Shown piece by piece: positions 23,801 to 31,502 of a DNA stretch of 39,326 bases. Source of the DNA: a virus. Position numbers and translations under genes: made by a program. Below the pieces are notes generated by a model. The model was not told where the DNA came from, ran no database searches, and saw only the letters and a program-made list of their open reading frames with translations. Location: IMG/VR virus record IMGVR_UViG_3300047457_000387, positions 1 through 39,326 of that record; one strand, written 5' to 3'. Numbering within the stretch: the stretch's first letter is position 1; the number at the start of each line of letters is the position of its first letter.

Positions 23801-24078
23801 AAGAACTATTCGACGTAAAAATATCAGCACAGCGCAATCTTGAACGCGCAGGCCGTACATTCTCAGTTACAGCATGGGAGTACCAAAAAGCAATTAGAAA
23901 CGGCTATGACAACAGCATTGCTTCGGCACTCAAAGCAAAACGTGCCGAACACCTTGCAGCGTTAGATGATGCGCGAGTCCATCATGATGCGACGATGGAA
24001 CTTTGGTACAAGTTCCGCCCTGCTGACCGCGACAAAATTGGCATAGTGTTGATGCCGTCCGATGTTTATGTAAAATAA
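23797..24078 (+). CDS. Early hypothetical protein
   Basis: 93 residues, helical and Ala-rich in the middle (SALKAKRAEHLAALDDARVHHDATMELWYKF). The N-terminal part (RNLERAGRTFSVTAWEYQKAI) is basic. There are no recognised motifs. It is coupled to the upstream gene through an ATGA overlap. Confidence 0.55.
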   Translation: MKELFDVKISAQRNLERAGRTFSVTAWEYQKAIRNGYDNSIASALKAKRAEHLAALDDARVHHDATMELWYKFRPADRDKIGIVLMPSDVYVK

Positions 24079-24087
24079 GGGGAGATT

Positions 24088-24312
24088 ATGAATAACTCAG
24101 AACAAGTAATTGATACACGAGTACATTTTAGATCCAGCGTTCCAAAGTGCTCTACTGCGGAACAATACGAAAGCTGGAAAAATGGCGCAAGGCAAGCCGT
24201 ACCTAACAAATATGGATTTTGCGAAGATTGCACGCTTGATTTTCAATCTAAAATGATACGCGCTCGAAAATGTGAAAACCCGGATGTCATAATAAGCGAC
24301 ATGGAGAATTAA
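24088..24312 (+). CDS. Small Cys-containing phage protein
   Basis: 74 residues with a GGGGAG ribosome site. The C-terminal part, YGFCEDCTLDFQSKMIRARKC, has a CxxC and a third Cys and resembles a common small phage protein with a GFCxDCTP(E/D)YQxKM pattern. It is probably metal binding. Its stop and that of the convergent primase gene share the same TTAA, so the two transcription units meet with no spacer. Confidence 0.6.
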   Translation: MNNSEQVIDTRVHFRSSVPKCSTAEQYESWKNGARQAVPNKYGFCEDCTLDFQSKMIRARKCENPDVIISDMEN

Positions 24313-26492
24313 TCCCTTCCAGTGGCGCGTATGCTTTGTTGTAGCTCTCGCGCCTCTTGCTGTCTTTTTCTCGTTCTTTCGGCTTCCTCTTGATAGATTA
24401 AATGCGCCCTTGGATTAACTGTAAATTGTGTAGGCCTTTTGGCTGTTCCATCTATGCCGTTTTTGGGTATCAACCAAGAAAACTCAATCATCCTGTCTAG
24501 GCAATCGTGCATGACTGATACTGGCTGATCTCGCCAAGCATACGGGCCTTCCTTGTGCATCTGGGTCGTTGTCGTTTCAGTCAGATTCTCAGCAACTAGC
24601 CATGCCGCTAGAAACTTTGCGCCCTTGCTTGAATCTGTCTCACACACTACCGATTCATAAAAAGCGACCATGTGTTGTAATATATGTTTAATCATATAAT
24701 CAACAGTTTGTTGCGCTGTCACTTCCGATACCTCTATATTAGTTGGATGAATTTTCCCTGCACAATCAACAACATGGAAACATAGCATCATCCTTGCTAT
24801 TATCCCTTCCCATTTTCCAAGTGCTGTTATAAATGCCTTACTTATCATGCCGCTATTGATAATCCGGTAAATATACTTAACGGCATCCCTGTAAATAAAG
24901 TAAGCCGGAACACTTAGCCTAACGTAATAATCATTCGGTTTTAAATCTGCTATATATTCTAGTACTTGCCTCCATGCGTCCGCATAATCGGTATTAATAG
25001 CACGTTCAGCTGCCTGCCCACCTTTTTGGTTAGATGTAACAATTAAAAACCGTTGCAATAATCCATCATCATCCATCTTGCTTGCAAGTGCTGCCAATTT
25101 TGCAGGCTGTATGCCGCCGGATATGGTCGCGCTCCAATTCTCTATGATATATGAGCCAGCTCCGACCTTATCAATTTGCATCTGCCCGCCGTTATATGCT
25201 CTTAACCATAATGGCCTGTCAGCATTAACACCATACGCCTTGTAAGCGTCCATAGAGCCGATCCAAGCCGATATTTCATCATTGTGTATATATACACCTG
25301 ACGGCATATCCTGTAACGCTCTTTCGAGTCCTTCACGGGTTAAAACGTCACACTTTATGCGACGTCTTTCGTATCGTTCAGGCTGTTTAGGTTCCTCAAC
25401 CTCTGGATGCTTGGAATCCAAGCTTGCAATTGTGTATTTTTTTAATTGCGCCGCATATCTTGCATCGGCAATTTCTTGCTTTTGCTTGATAATTGCGTCG
25501 TCTTTCGCTACCTTCTTGGCAATAGCATCAACAGGTTTTAGCACTGCATCCATTATTGGTGATTTTTTAGCCGAAGATTCCCCACAACAAATAGTCCAAA
25601 GCCGAGCGGATTCGTAAAATCCATCCTTAACCTTTAACTTTATTCTGTCATCCAATAAGCCTGCTACAGCAGATAGTGCAATTATTCCGCCAAAAGCTGG
25701 ATCGGTATTAATAACTTCAGCCAAATCAAATACATGGTCATCAATCACCTTTGGCAATAATCCGCGCTTTAATGGTTGCGCTGCAAATTTCTCAAATAAA
25801 TTAATCGGCTCAGGATACTTGTCTGCGGTAGCCAGATATTCTTCAGGCAAAGGCGGCGGGATTCTTGGTTCAACTATCGGAATGGTATAAGTATATATTC
25901 TTGACTCTAACCATTCACTCATTGTTTCACTATTCCAATTACCAAATTCATTTGATAAATTCCAATCATCAGGCATTCCGTCAACATTGACAATCTGCAC
26001 ATTGCATTCTAATTTAGTTAGGATATAACCTATTTTTTGCAATGACCGGATGCCTTCATCGTTGTTAATAGGCAATAAAATCACGTCTCTGCCAGATAGA
26101 TAATCCCATTTAATTGCTCTTGCAGTATTAATTCCGCCACGCCACGCCAAGCAAACCATATCAGGCAATAATTCTCTAGCTATATCCGCAGACTCCTCAC
26201 CATTACATACAAACACGGTTTTTTCTGGATATTTTGCAAGCAAATCAAGACCATATAAAGGTTGTTGACCATACGTCCAGCCGTAATGACCCCAACTTTT
26301 GCGTACATTTTCACTTCTTGCGCCATATGCAAATTCTTTATATACAATCCCAGTGGCGGTTTTGTACTTTGCAACATACCCGATACACTCGCCTTTTGGT
26401 GAGTTATACCGCCAATATTTAATTGTCTTGCCCATTCTAGGCATAGAGTCTTTAGGTGCTGGATAATTTACCCACGGCGCAGGATTAGCCAT
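24309..26492 (-). CDS. TOPRIM / DUF3987-type primase-helicase protein
   Basis: 727 residues. Residues about 90-160 have a TOPRIM-like region (EKTVFVCNGEESADIARELL and GRDVILLPINNDEGI). From about residue 240 the sequence follows the DUF3987 plan, including a P-loop-like CCGESSAKKSPIMDAV and a later SGGIQPAKLAALASKMDDDGLLQRF segment. Such proteins combine primase-like and helicase-like parts and act at the phage replication fork. It is the last gene of the replication unit, after the initiator, loader and resolvase. The key P-loop is of the atypical SxxKKSP form usual for this family. Confidence 0.7.
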   Translation of the reverse strand: MANPAPWVNYPAPKDSMPRMGKTIKYWRYNSPKGECIGYVAKYKTATGIVYKEFAYGARSENVRKSWGHYGWTYGQQPLYGLDLLAKYPEKTVFVCNGEESADIARELLPDMVCLAWRGGINTARAIKWDYLSGRDVILLPINNDEGIRSLQKIGYILTKLECNVQIVNVDGMPDDWNLSNEFGNWNSETMSEWLESRIYTYTIPIVEPRIPPPLPEEYLATADKYPEPINLFEKFAAQPLKRGLLPKVIDDHVFDLAEVINTDPAFGGIIALSAVAGLLDDRIKLKVKDGFYESARLWTICCGESSAKKSPIMDAVLKPVDAIAKKVAKDDAIIKQKQEIADARYAAQLKKYTIASLDSKHPEVEEPKQPERYERRRIKCDVLTREGLERALQDMPSGVYIHNDEISAWIGSMDAYKAYGVNADRPLWLRAYNGGQMQIDKVGAGSYIIENWSATISGGIQPAKLAALASKMDDDGLLQRFLIVTSNQKGGQAAERAINTDYADAWRQVLEYIADLKPNDYYVRLSVPAYFIYRDAVKYIYRIINSGMISKAFITALGKWEGIIARMMLCFHVVDCAGKIHPTNIEVSEVTAQQTVDYMIKHILQHMVAFYESVVCETDSSKGAKFLAAWLVAENLTETTTTQMHKEGPYAWRDQPVSVMHDCLDRMIEFSWLIPKNGIDGTAKRPTQFTVNPRAHLIYQEEAERTRKRQQEARELQQSIRATGRD

Positions 26493-26943
26493 TGCTATTT
26501 AACTCCATCGCATACCTTAATAAATTTATTGCGTCCGCCTCGTTATCGTCTTCCGGTGTAAATCCGTTATAACTAGCTGCTTTAATCATTTCGTCCTTGC
26601 TGGCATTCCCTTTCCCAGTCGCGAACTTTTTTATAGTCCCAACAGGTACGCCAGAATAAGGTATTTGATGATGCTCACACCATGCCGTTAAAGTCGCTAG
26701 GAATCCACCGTAAGCATGGGCAGCATCAACACCAACATGTCGGCGCACCTCCTCAAAATAAACAGCTTCTACGCCGTCTAAATTAGCTTTAATCTCAGTT
26801 AGCCACCGCTTAAACCTTAAATATCGCATCCCACCACCCTCAAATCGTTGTGGTTTAAATGATTGACTACCACTGATAATGCCACCATCATTATTTATAG
26901 CCCATCCAGTAGTAGTGCCAAGGTCTAACGCTAATATATTCAT
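26485..26943 (-). CDS. RuvC-like Holliday junction resolvase
   Basis: 152 residues with an RNase H-like fold pattern. LALDLGTTTGWA places the first catalytic Asp at residue 7, VYFEEV gives Glu64/65, and EDDNEADAINLL gives the last acidic pair (around Asp133 and Asp137). The ATGKGNASKDEM segment is typical of phage RuvC relatives. It would cut branched DNA before packaging or during recombination. Overlaps of 8 and 4 bases with its neighbours show tight coupling. Confidence 0.8.
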   Translation of the reverse strand: MNILALDLGTTTGWAINNDGGIISGSQSFKPQRFEGGGMRYLRFKRWLTEIKANLDGVEAVYFEEVRRHVGVDAAHAYGGFLATLTAWCEHHQIPYSGVPVGTIKKFATGKGNASKDEMIKAASYNGFTPEDDNEADAINLLRYAMELNSNG

Positions 26944-27197
26944 ATTATCGGCTCATACTTTGATTGCATTGTTTCATCGTTCCAAAATTTAATCTCACCG
27001 TTTTCCTGCTTTACTATCCAGTCAGCTTTTCTTAGTGTGTTGCAATACGAATTGTCTTTGTAAATCTGGATGTAATCCCTAAATAGTTCTCCACGGAATC
27101 CGTTACTTTCAAGATAATCAAGTATTTTATCCGTGTTATCACCTATCCACTGAATACATTCTGCTTTTCTAGAGCGTCTGGCATGTGTATATTTCAT
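26940..27197 (-). CDS. Small hypothetical protein, replication unit
   Basis: 85 residues. The ECIQWIGDNTDKILDYL segment recurs in many short phage proteins of unknown role, in which a QWxGDN motif precedes a helix. It is followed by strands and the segment ADWIVKQENGEIKFW. It is coupled on both sides through ATGA overlaps. Confidence 0.6.
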   Translation of the reverse strand: MKYTHARRSRKAECIQWIGDNTDKILDYLESNGFRGELFRDYIQIYKDNSYCNTLRKADWIVKQENGEIKFWNDETMQSKYEPII

Positions 27198-27532
27198 TCC
27201 GCAACCTCTTTTAATGACATTAAAAAATTAACTGCAAATTCGTTATTCTTCACAACACTTCCATCCTTAATCGACAAAGTTCCAGATGTGGCACACCATC
27301 CGTTAGCGTTATATATTGTTCCTGTTACCGCATCCATCCAATATAGTTTCTGCGCCACGATAACAGGTGTAATAACCCTGATTGATCCTGCAATATCTGC
27401 TGTCCAAAGGTCATGGTCGGCAATCCATCGTTCTTTCTTATCCTTCTTTGCGCCGGGAAGGAATACATCCATACTTCGCACACAAAACCCTTCTTCGCCC
27501 GGCGTTTTAGCAACTGCTTTTGTTTTAATCAT
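27194..27532 (-). CDS. Hypothetical protein, replication unit
   Basis: 112 residues from ATG at 27532, which overlaps the stop of the small Cys gene; the ATG at 27544 is the alternative. The sequence has a basic middle (FLPGAKKDKKERWIADHDLW), then beta-like segments (SIRVITPVIVAQKLYWMDAVTGTIYN). No family is recognised. Its place among DNA-processing genes suggests a replication or recombination accessory. Confidence 0.55.
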   Translation of the reverse strand: MIKTKAVAKTPGEEGFCVRSMDVFLPGAKKDKKERWIADHDLWTADIAGSIRVITPVIVAQKLYWMDAVTGTIYNANGWCATSGTLSIKDGSVVKNNEFAVNFLMSLKEVAE

Positions 27533-27699
27533 TGCTTCTCCCATTTGTCACATCCCTTTGCCACTTCCAAATCCCTGTTATGCCCTTCGCCGATTAACTT
27601 TCTATGCAAACCACACCACCAGCGAGCCATCATGCATAACTTGCTCGTCTTGGATGGTGTGTAGCGTCTGTGTTTACAGGTGGAGCATTTATTATTCAA
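27529..27699 (-). CDS. Small Cys-rich protein (56 aa, TTG start)
   Basis: Reads from TTG at 27699, inside the preceding stop, as MNNKCSTCKHRRYTPSK and so on, with CxxC, a later Cys, WWCG and a final GCDKWEKQ. The spacing of four to five Cys is that of the small metal-binding proteins often found in phage early operons. Both ends overlap neighbours exactly (TTG within the stop, TGA within the next ATG), which supports it as a gene. A shorter start at an internal ATG pair is possible. Confidence 0.55.
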   Translation of the reverse strand: MNNKCSTCKHRRYTPSKTSKLCMMARWWCGLHRKLIGEGHNRDLEVAKGCDKWEKQ

Positions 27700-27976
27700 T
27701 AGGAACATCGCGCCACTCAGCCACGCCTGTCTCTATGCATTCCCATGCTTGCTGCAATACCAGATCATACTTTCCATATACTGGTTCTGAGCGATAAGAA
27801 TCTTCCGTCTGCTTTCTCCAGCGCAGCATATTGCTACACCTGAATGTCTTTGTTGCCACCTTACCTTGTGATGATAATTGACGCAAAATCCAAGCTTTTT
27901 GTGCTTCATCTCTGTCTCTATCTGCCAACTTTATGTTGCTGCCATTACAAAAATTGTTTGAATCCGAGATTGTCAT
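27692..27976 (-). CDS. Hypothetical protein, replication unit
   Basis: 94 residues. The middle (DEAQKAWILRQLSSQGKVATKTFR) looks like a DNA-binding helical segment, and the end is acidic/aromatic (QQAWECIETGVAEWRDVP). A CSNMLRWRKQ segment follows. There is no firm family. It starts within the stop of the P-like gene (ATGA). Confidence 0.55.
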   Translation of the reverse strand: MTISDSNNFCNGSNIKLADRDRDEAQKAWILRQLSSQGKVATKTFRCSNMLRWRKQTEDSYRSEPVYGKYDLVLQQAWECIETGVAEWRDVPIE

Positions 27977-28359
27977 ATAAATCTCCTTTTCGCTAGTTTA
28001 GTAGATATTTCCAATATTCTTCGTTTGTTTTCTTCAATCTGCTCCGGTGTCAATCTGTGAACAATCTGCAATTTATTAACTTCTGGCCTGTACGTTTTGC
28101 AAAGTGCTAAAAACTGCCCTTGTGTCGGCGGGTTATTGCTTGTATCAAGTTTTGCAAGATCAATCCCATGTTTTATAGCTCCCATAGAACATCCTTGCAA
28201 TGCGCCTGCCCAATCTTTCCACACGGCCTGCATATCCTGCTCTCGCCATAAATCAGCCTGCCTTTTCCCATAGGCCATTGCCAAGCTTTGGAATATCCTC
28301 TGCACTGCCTCCAATTGCTTGTTTATTGGTAATGTCGATAATCTTGTTTCCAGTTCCAT
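27973..28359 (-). CDS. Lambda P-like helicase loader candidate
   Basis: 128 residues with a strong AGGAG site seven bases before the ATG, even though the start lies 107 bases inside the upstream initiator gene. The pattern KDWAGALQGCSMGAIKHGIDLAK, then NPPTQGQFLALCKTYRP, is that of phage replication protein P and relatives, which bring DnaB-type helicase to the initiator. It is shorter than lambda P and corresponds to the conserved core. The position just after the DUF1376 initiator matches the O-P order. Confidence 0.65.
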   Translation of the reverse strand: MELETRLSTLPINKQLEAVQRIFQSLAMAYGKRQADLWREQDMQAVWKDWAGALQGCSMGAIKHGIDLAKLDTSNNPPTQGQFLALCKTYRPEVNKLQIVHRLTPEQIEENKRRILEISTKLAKRRFI

Positions 28360-29122
28360 TGTTTTCTCCTAATGGTGCAAATATTTGCCTCATAGTGTCT
28401 GAAATTGAATCATGATGACTCCTTGGCCTATTAACAATCGCTTGCGGCTCGTCATGCCATCGCCCTTGATTAATATACGTTAACGGATTTGGGATGTACC
28501 TACCATCGTCTGTTAACCACTGGTCTGACTTTGATTGCCATAACAACGCTACCAGAACATCATCAATTGGCGGTTTATTTTTTATCCAAGCTTTTTTTGC
28601 TGCAATTTTTCCGGATTTTTTTGGGTAGGCATCCCAAAATCTGTCGAATTCATCACCGTCATGCACAGAGGGTTTAGGTTTTAATGGTTTATAGTTAGTG
28701 GTTAGTGGTTTATGGTTAGTGGTTAGGGTTACGGTTGGGTTATTTTGGGTTAGCGTTTGGTTATTTTCTGAAACCACTTGGGTTATTTTGGGTTTCGTTT
28801 GGGTTTTTGGCCTGCCACCTAACTTGCCATTTTCCTTGTTTTTATCGCACTGAGCATGATATTCACAAATATCATCGTCAATCCGCTTGTGATGCCACCC
28901 GTTTTCACACTCAGAAAAGAAGTCTTGAAGAACATTTTGTACATTATTTTCTAATTCAGAACCCAAACATAACCGTCTGGTAACCACTTGGGTTATTTTG
29001 GGTATTGGCTTTTCATCTAAATAATACCAGTCGATCAACGTTCGATAGATATAATGCTCTATCGGAGTTAAGTGCATGGTATCTTTACGATAATCAGCTA
29101 TGTTGAATTGATAGTAATGCAT
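28253..29122 (-). CDS. DUF1376-type replication initiator (lambda O-like)
   Basis: 289 residues. The first 90 are a winged-helix region typical of DUF1376/YdaU (MHYYQFNIADYRKDTMHLTP, then EHYIYRTLIDWYYLDEKP). A low-complexity linker follows (residues about 108-155, Asn/Thr/Lys-rich with NHKPLTTNYKPL repeats). The C-terminal domain has DEFDRFWDAYPKKSGKIAAKKAW, a helicase-loader-interaction type motif. The linker DNA carries short direct repeats, as in lambda O where the origin lies inside the gene. Its end overlaps the loader gene by 107 bases. Confidence 0.75.
   Translation of the reverse strand: MHYYQFNIADYRKDTMHLTPIEHYIYRTLIDWYYLDEKPIPKITQVVTRRLCLGSELENNVQNVLQDFFSECENGWHHKRIDDDICEYHAQCDKNKENGKLGGRPKTQTKPKITQVVSENNQTLTQNNPTVTLTTNHKPLTTNYKPLKPKPSVHDGDEFDRFWDAYPKKSGKIAAKKAWIKNKPPIDDVLVALLWQSKSDQWLTDDGRYIPNPLTYINQGRWHDEPQAIVNRPRSHHDSISDTMRQIFAPLGENNGTGNKIIDITNKQAIGGSAEDIPKLGNGLWEKAG
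28735..29003. repeat. Intragenic iterons in the initiator gene (candidate origin)
   Basis: TTGGGTTATTTTGGGT occurs exactly at 28735-28750, 28778-28793 and 28988-29003. The last two copies are extended to 22 identical bases (28772-28793 and 28982-29003). Between 28690 and 28735 there are also several GTTAGTGGTT-like units. The repeats lie in the linker and N-terminal coding part of the initiator. The arrangement resembles the iterons of lambda ori inside O. Confidence 0.65.
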
Positions 29123-29227
29123 CTACTTCACCATTACCATAACAATTGGTGTCCATGCAGCAATGCACAATATAAAAATACCAAGCCATGCCCAACCGAT
29201 AAATGTTATTCCGATATATGTTTTCAT
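29123..29227 (-). CDS. Small membrane protein (34 aa)
   Basis: Starts in a TGATG overlap with the Cro-like gene stop and ends just before the initiator ATG. It reads MKTYIGITFIGWAWLGIFILC and IAAWTPIVMVMVK, one long or two short hydrophobic helices. Tight packing on both sides supports translation. The role is unknown. Confidence 0.5.
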   Translation of the reverse strand: MKTYIGITFIGWAWLGIFILCIAAWTPIVMVMVK

Positions 29228-29439
29228 CATAACTCCTTAATTTTTTGTGGCTTGTTAGCTTTGTTCTTATACCGATTGAATAATTTTTGATTATCCAAGT
29301 ATATTTGTGGCGGTATGCCAAGCCGTAACCAGTTATGAACTCTTTGTTTTGAGAAGCCGAAACGCTTTGCAACAGCACTAACTCCGCCCATGCTATTGAT
29401 TATCTTGACATGCTCAAGAATGTCTTTAATTTTCTTCAC
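29227..29439 (-). CDS. Cro/YdaS-like HTH repressor
   Basis: 70 residues from GTG at 29439, with GGAGG five bases upstream; the upstream ATG at 29502 would lie within the promoter. The pattern GVSAVAKRFGFSKQRVHNWLRLGIPPQIY is a classic Cro/YdaS helix-turn-helix in which the second helix (KQRVHNWL) reads DNA. It is the first gene of the replication unit and faces the divergent plus-strand promoter, so it probably controls both. Confidence 0.75.
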   Translation of the reverse strand: MKKIKDILEHVKIINSMGGVSAVAKRFGFSKQRVHNWLRLGIPPQIYLDNQKLFNRYKNKANKPQKIKEL

Positions 29440-29472
29440 TTCCACCTCCAATTTGTTATTGACAACACGAGC

Positions 29473-29502
29473 ATAGTAATACAGAATAAAAAGAAAAGTC
29501 AA
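29473..29502 (-). promoter_or_regulatory. Promoter of the replication unit
   Basis: On the minus strand TTGACT (29497-29502) and TACTAT (29473-29478) are 18 bases apart. Transcription would start near 29466, about 27 bases before the GTG start of the Cro-like gene. A small inverted repeat TTGT-N5-ACAA lies at 29453-29465 over the start region and could be an operator. Confidence 0.6.
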
Positions 29503-29544
29503 ATGTAGTTTTGAAGAATAAAAATAATTATTTTGTAAAATATG

Positions 29545-29573
29545 TTTACTTTTCTAAAAAAGTGTTTTATTAT
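29545..29573 (+). promoter_or_regulatory. Promoter of the plus-strand recombination unit
   Basis: TTTACT (29545-29550) and TATTAT (29568-29573) are 17 bases apart, followed by a leader of about 40 bases to the first start codon. It lies back to back with the replication-unit promoter, 42 bases between the two -35 elements, so one repressor bound here could act on both. Confidence 0.6.
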
Positions 29574-29622
29574 GCGTCGAGTTGCAGTAGTAATTAATAT
29601 AACTTATTAAATGGAGATAAAA

Positions 29623-29916
29623 ATGGCTAAGATATTATCTGTAACAGCACAATTAAAACAATTAAAGGATCAATTAGCAAAAGCTGACTCAAGCAATGTT
29701 GATTTGGAAAAACAATTGCAATCATCTCGGGCAGCTAATGACTATACACGTAATTTATGTAATGAACATGCCGCCACAATAGAGCAAATACATCAAGTAC
29801 TCGACGCTTTACCAAACAGCATTGCAAGAGAAAGCGAAGGCGAAAACTCTTGGGATAGAGTTAAGCGATCACCTGCTACTCGTCTGGCCGCATGGTTGGT
29901 TGTATGTAATTCATAA
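29623..29916 (+). CDS. Coiled-coil hypothetical protein
   Basis: 97 residues from ATG at 29623, chosen for its GGAG six bases upstream rather than the ATG at 29611. Residues about 8-45 form a heptad-type coiled coil (LKQLKDQLAKADSSNVDLEKQL). The C-terminal half (RVKRSPATRLAAWLVV) is basic to hydrophobic. It is the first gene of the plus unit. The function is unknown. Confidence 0.6.
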   Translation: MAKILSVTAQLKQLKDQLAKADSSNVDLEKQLQSSRAANDYTRNLCNEHAATIEQIHQVLDALPNSIARESEGENSWDRVKRSPATRLAAWLVVCNS

Positions 29917-29954
29917 AATTATGATGCGTCATCAATTACACCAAAGGGGTAAAC

Positions 29955-30272
29955 ATGAGAACTTACGATCCACTGCTTGATGATGATTACAGCCCATTCG
30001 GACATAAAGATCGCCAGCTGCCATGGGGCAGGTATGTTTACTTCAATCTTGATGAAGCTATTACCAACCTAACCGATGCACAATGGAAAGAATACAACGA
30101 TATGTGCGTAGCGATTGAACATTGCAAAGAGACAATTGCTGAATGCAAAGATTGCTTACATAAATCAGTTAAACAAGAAGTTTTGAAGACAATGCAATCC
30201 GACTGCCATGAACACTTGATGAAATTAGTTAAAAATTACTGGGTTGAAACTAAAAAGAGATTGGAAGATTAA
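29955..30272 (+). CDS. Hypothetical protein
   Basis: 105 residues. The aromatic N-terminal part (YDPLLDDDYSPFGHKDRQLPWG) is followed by a Cys-containing helical part (IEHCKETIAECKDCLHKSV and SDCHEHLM), five Cys with nearby His that might bind metal. It precedes the Ala-rich repeat gene without a gap. No family is recognised. Confidence 0.55.
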   Translation: MRTYDPLLDDDYSPFGHKDRQLPWGRYVYFNLDEAITNLTDAQWKEYNDMCVAIEHCKETIAECKDCLHKSVKQEVLKTMQSDCHEHLMKLVKNYWVETKKRLED

Positions 30273-30773
30273 ATGATAACCACAACATTAAACAGGATTA
30301 AGGAATGCAGGCCATGTCAAAATGGATGGAGGAAATTACTTAATCACCTGGGCAAAACAGAAGCTGACGACGAACCGTTGCCGTTTTCCGTGATTGTTGA
30401 ATCAAATGGACTAGATGATGCGTTATGGTGCTGTAGAGCAGAACCGCAATACGCACGAGTATGGAGGTTATACGCTGTATGGTGCGCTAGACGTGTTAGT
30501 CATTTATTGACCGATCCGCGAAGTTTAAACGCGCTTGATGTGGCGGAACAACACGCAAACGGGAATGCAACTGACGCAGAATTGGATGCTGCGTGGGATG
30601 CTGCGTGGGATGCTGCGGAGGCTGCTGCGGAGGCTGCTGCGTGGGATGCTGCGTGGGATGCTGCGGAGGCTGCTGCGGGGGCCGCGGGCCGCGGGCTGTG
30701 TGTAGCGAGGGATGCTGAACGTGAGGCTCAAAAAATTGAGTTCCTGCGTATAGTTGGAGGATTAAATGACTGA
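30273..30773 (+). CDS. Ala-rich protein with AWDAA repeats
   Basis: 166 residues. The N-terminal 100 residues are ordinary, with WCCRAEPQYARVWRLYAVWCARRV. Residues about 105-140 are pentad repeats of DAAWDAAWDAAEAAAEAAA type, an Ala-rich helix with a repeating Trp/Asp/Glu face. The repeat DNA (30586-30680) is far richer in G+C than its surroundings and ends in a GGGCCGCGGGCCGCGG-like palindrome. Such Ala-repeat proteins recur in phages and vary in repeat number. No function is established. Confidence 0.6.
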   Translation: MITTTLNRIKECRPCQNGWRKLLNHLGKTEADDEPLPFSVIVESNGLDDALWCCRAEPQYARVWRLYAVWCARRVSHLLTDPRSLNALDVAEQHANGNATDAELDAAWDAAWDAAEAAAEAAAWDAAWDAAEAAAGAAGRGLCVARDAEREAQKIEFLRIVGGLND

Positions 30774-30858
30774 ACCAGATCGTGATGATAATAGTAGATG
30801 GCAAGAAGAACAGGAACAAGAACAAGAACAAGAACAAGAACAACAGGAGAATAAATAA
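30766..30858 (+). CDS. Tiny Glu/Gln repeat protein (30 aa)
   Basis: Starts within the end of the previous gene and ends in a TAATG overlap with the annealing protein gene, whose ribosome site AGGAG lies inside it. It reads MTEPDRDDNSRWQEEQEQ and continues as an EQ repeat coded by GAACAA units. The hexamer repeat is prone to slippage. It may act mainly to couple translation to the next gene. Confidence 0.45.
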   Translation: MTEPDRDDNSRWQEEQEQEQEQEQEQQENK

Positions 30859-31502
30859 TGGCTGATTTGAAATTTACAACAATGCGCGACCCAATACCGC
30901 CAAGGCTAATTAACAAATTACCAAAGCCTACAAAGCAACAAACTGACGAAGTTAAGGCAGATTATAAAAAAGGTATTCGTTGCGATATTTGCGGTGGCTG
31001 GCATCATCCAAAAGTGGTTCACTTGGATTACTTTGGTCATGCTGCTCTTACATCTATGTTACTGGATGTAGACCCAAACTGGACATGGGAGCCATTAGCA
31101 TTGGGGCAAGATGGATTGCCTGTAATAGATAAGGATGGGGGGATGTGGATTAAACTAACTGTGCTAGGTGTTACTAGGTTAGGTTATGGAGATGCACAAG
31201 GCAAGACTGGTGGTGATGCTATGAAAGAGCGCATTGGAGACGCTTTGCGTAACGCTGCGATGCGATTTGGTGCTGCTTTAGAGTTGTGGCATAAAGGGGA
31301 CTTGCACGGAGAAGATACAGTGGCAATTGAACACATAACAGACGACCAAGTAACTGTGATAGATGATCTAATAAAAGAAGTGAAAGCAGACAAGAAAGCG
31401 TTTCTTGAATGGCTGAAAGTTGAAAGTTTGGACCTGTTGCCAGCAGCAAATTATCAAAAGTATATTGATGCACTTAAAAAGAAAAAGGAGGCAAATAAAT
31501 GA
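30858..31502 (+). CDS. Rad52-like single-strand annealing protein
   Basis: 214 residues. The segment GHAALTSMLLDVDPNWTWEPL, followed by GGMWIKLTVLGVTRLGYGDA and DAMKERIGDALRNAAMRFGAALELWHKGDL, is the conserved core of phage Rad52/Rad22-type recombinases. A Cys/His set upstream (RCDICGGWHHPKVVH) may bind zinc. It would anneal complementary strands for recombination and genome repair, working with the SSB encoded downstream. The C-terminal 50 residues are a charged linker and helix. Start overlap with the EQ-repeat gene sets its translation. Confidence 0.75.
   Translation: MADLKFTTMRDPIPPRLINKLPKPTKQQTDEVKADYKKGIRCDICGGWHHPKVVHLDYFGHAALTSMLLDVDPNWTWEPLALGQDGLPVIDKDGGMWIKLTVLGVTRLGYGDAQGKTGGDAMKERIGDALRNAAMRFGAALELWHKGDLHGEDTVAIEHITDDQVTVIDDLIKEVKADKKAFLEWLKVESLDLLPAANYQKYIDALKKKKEANK

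Noticed and set aside
28680-28760. Telomere-like GGTTAG repeats
   Set aside because: The units are irregular and lie within coding sequence of a circular phage genome; replication iterons or a simple linker repeat explain them better.
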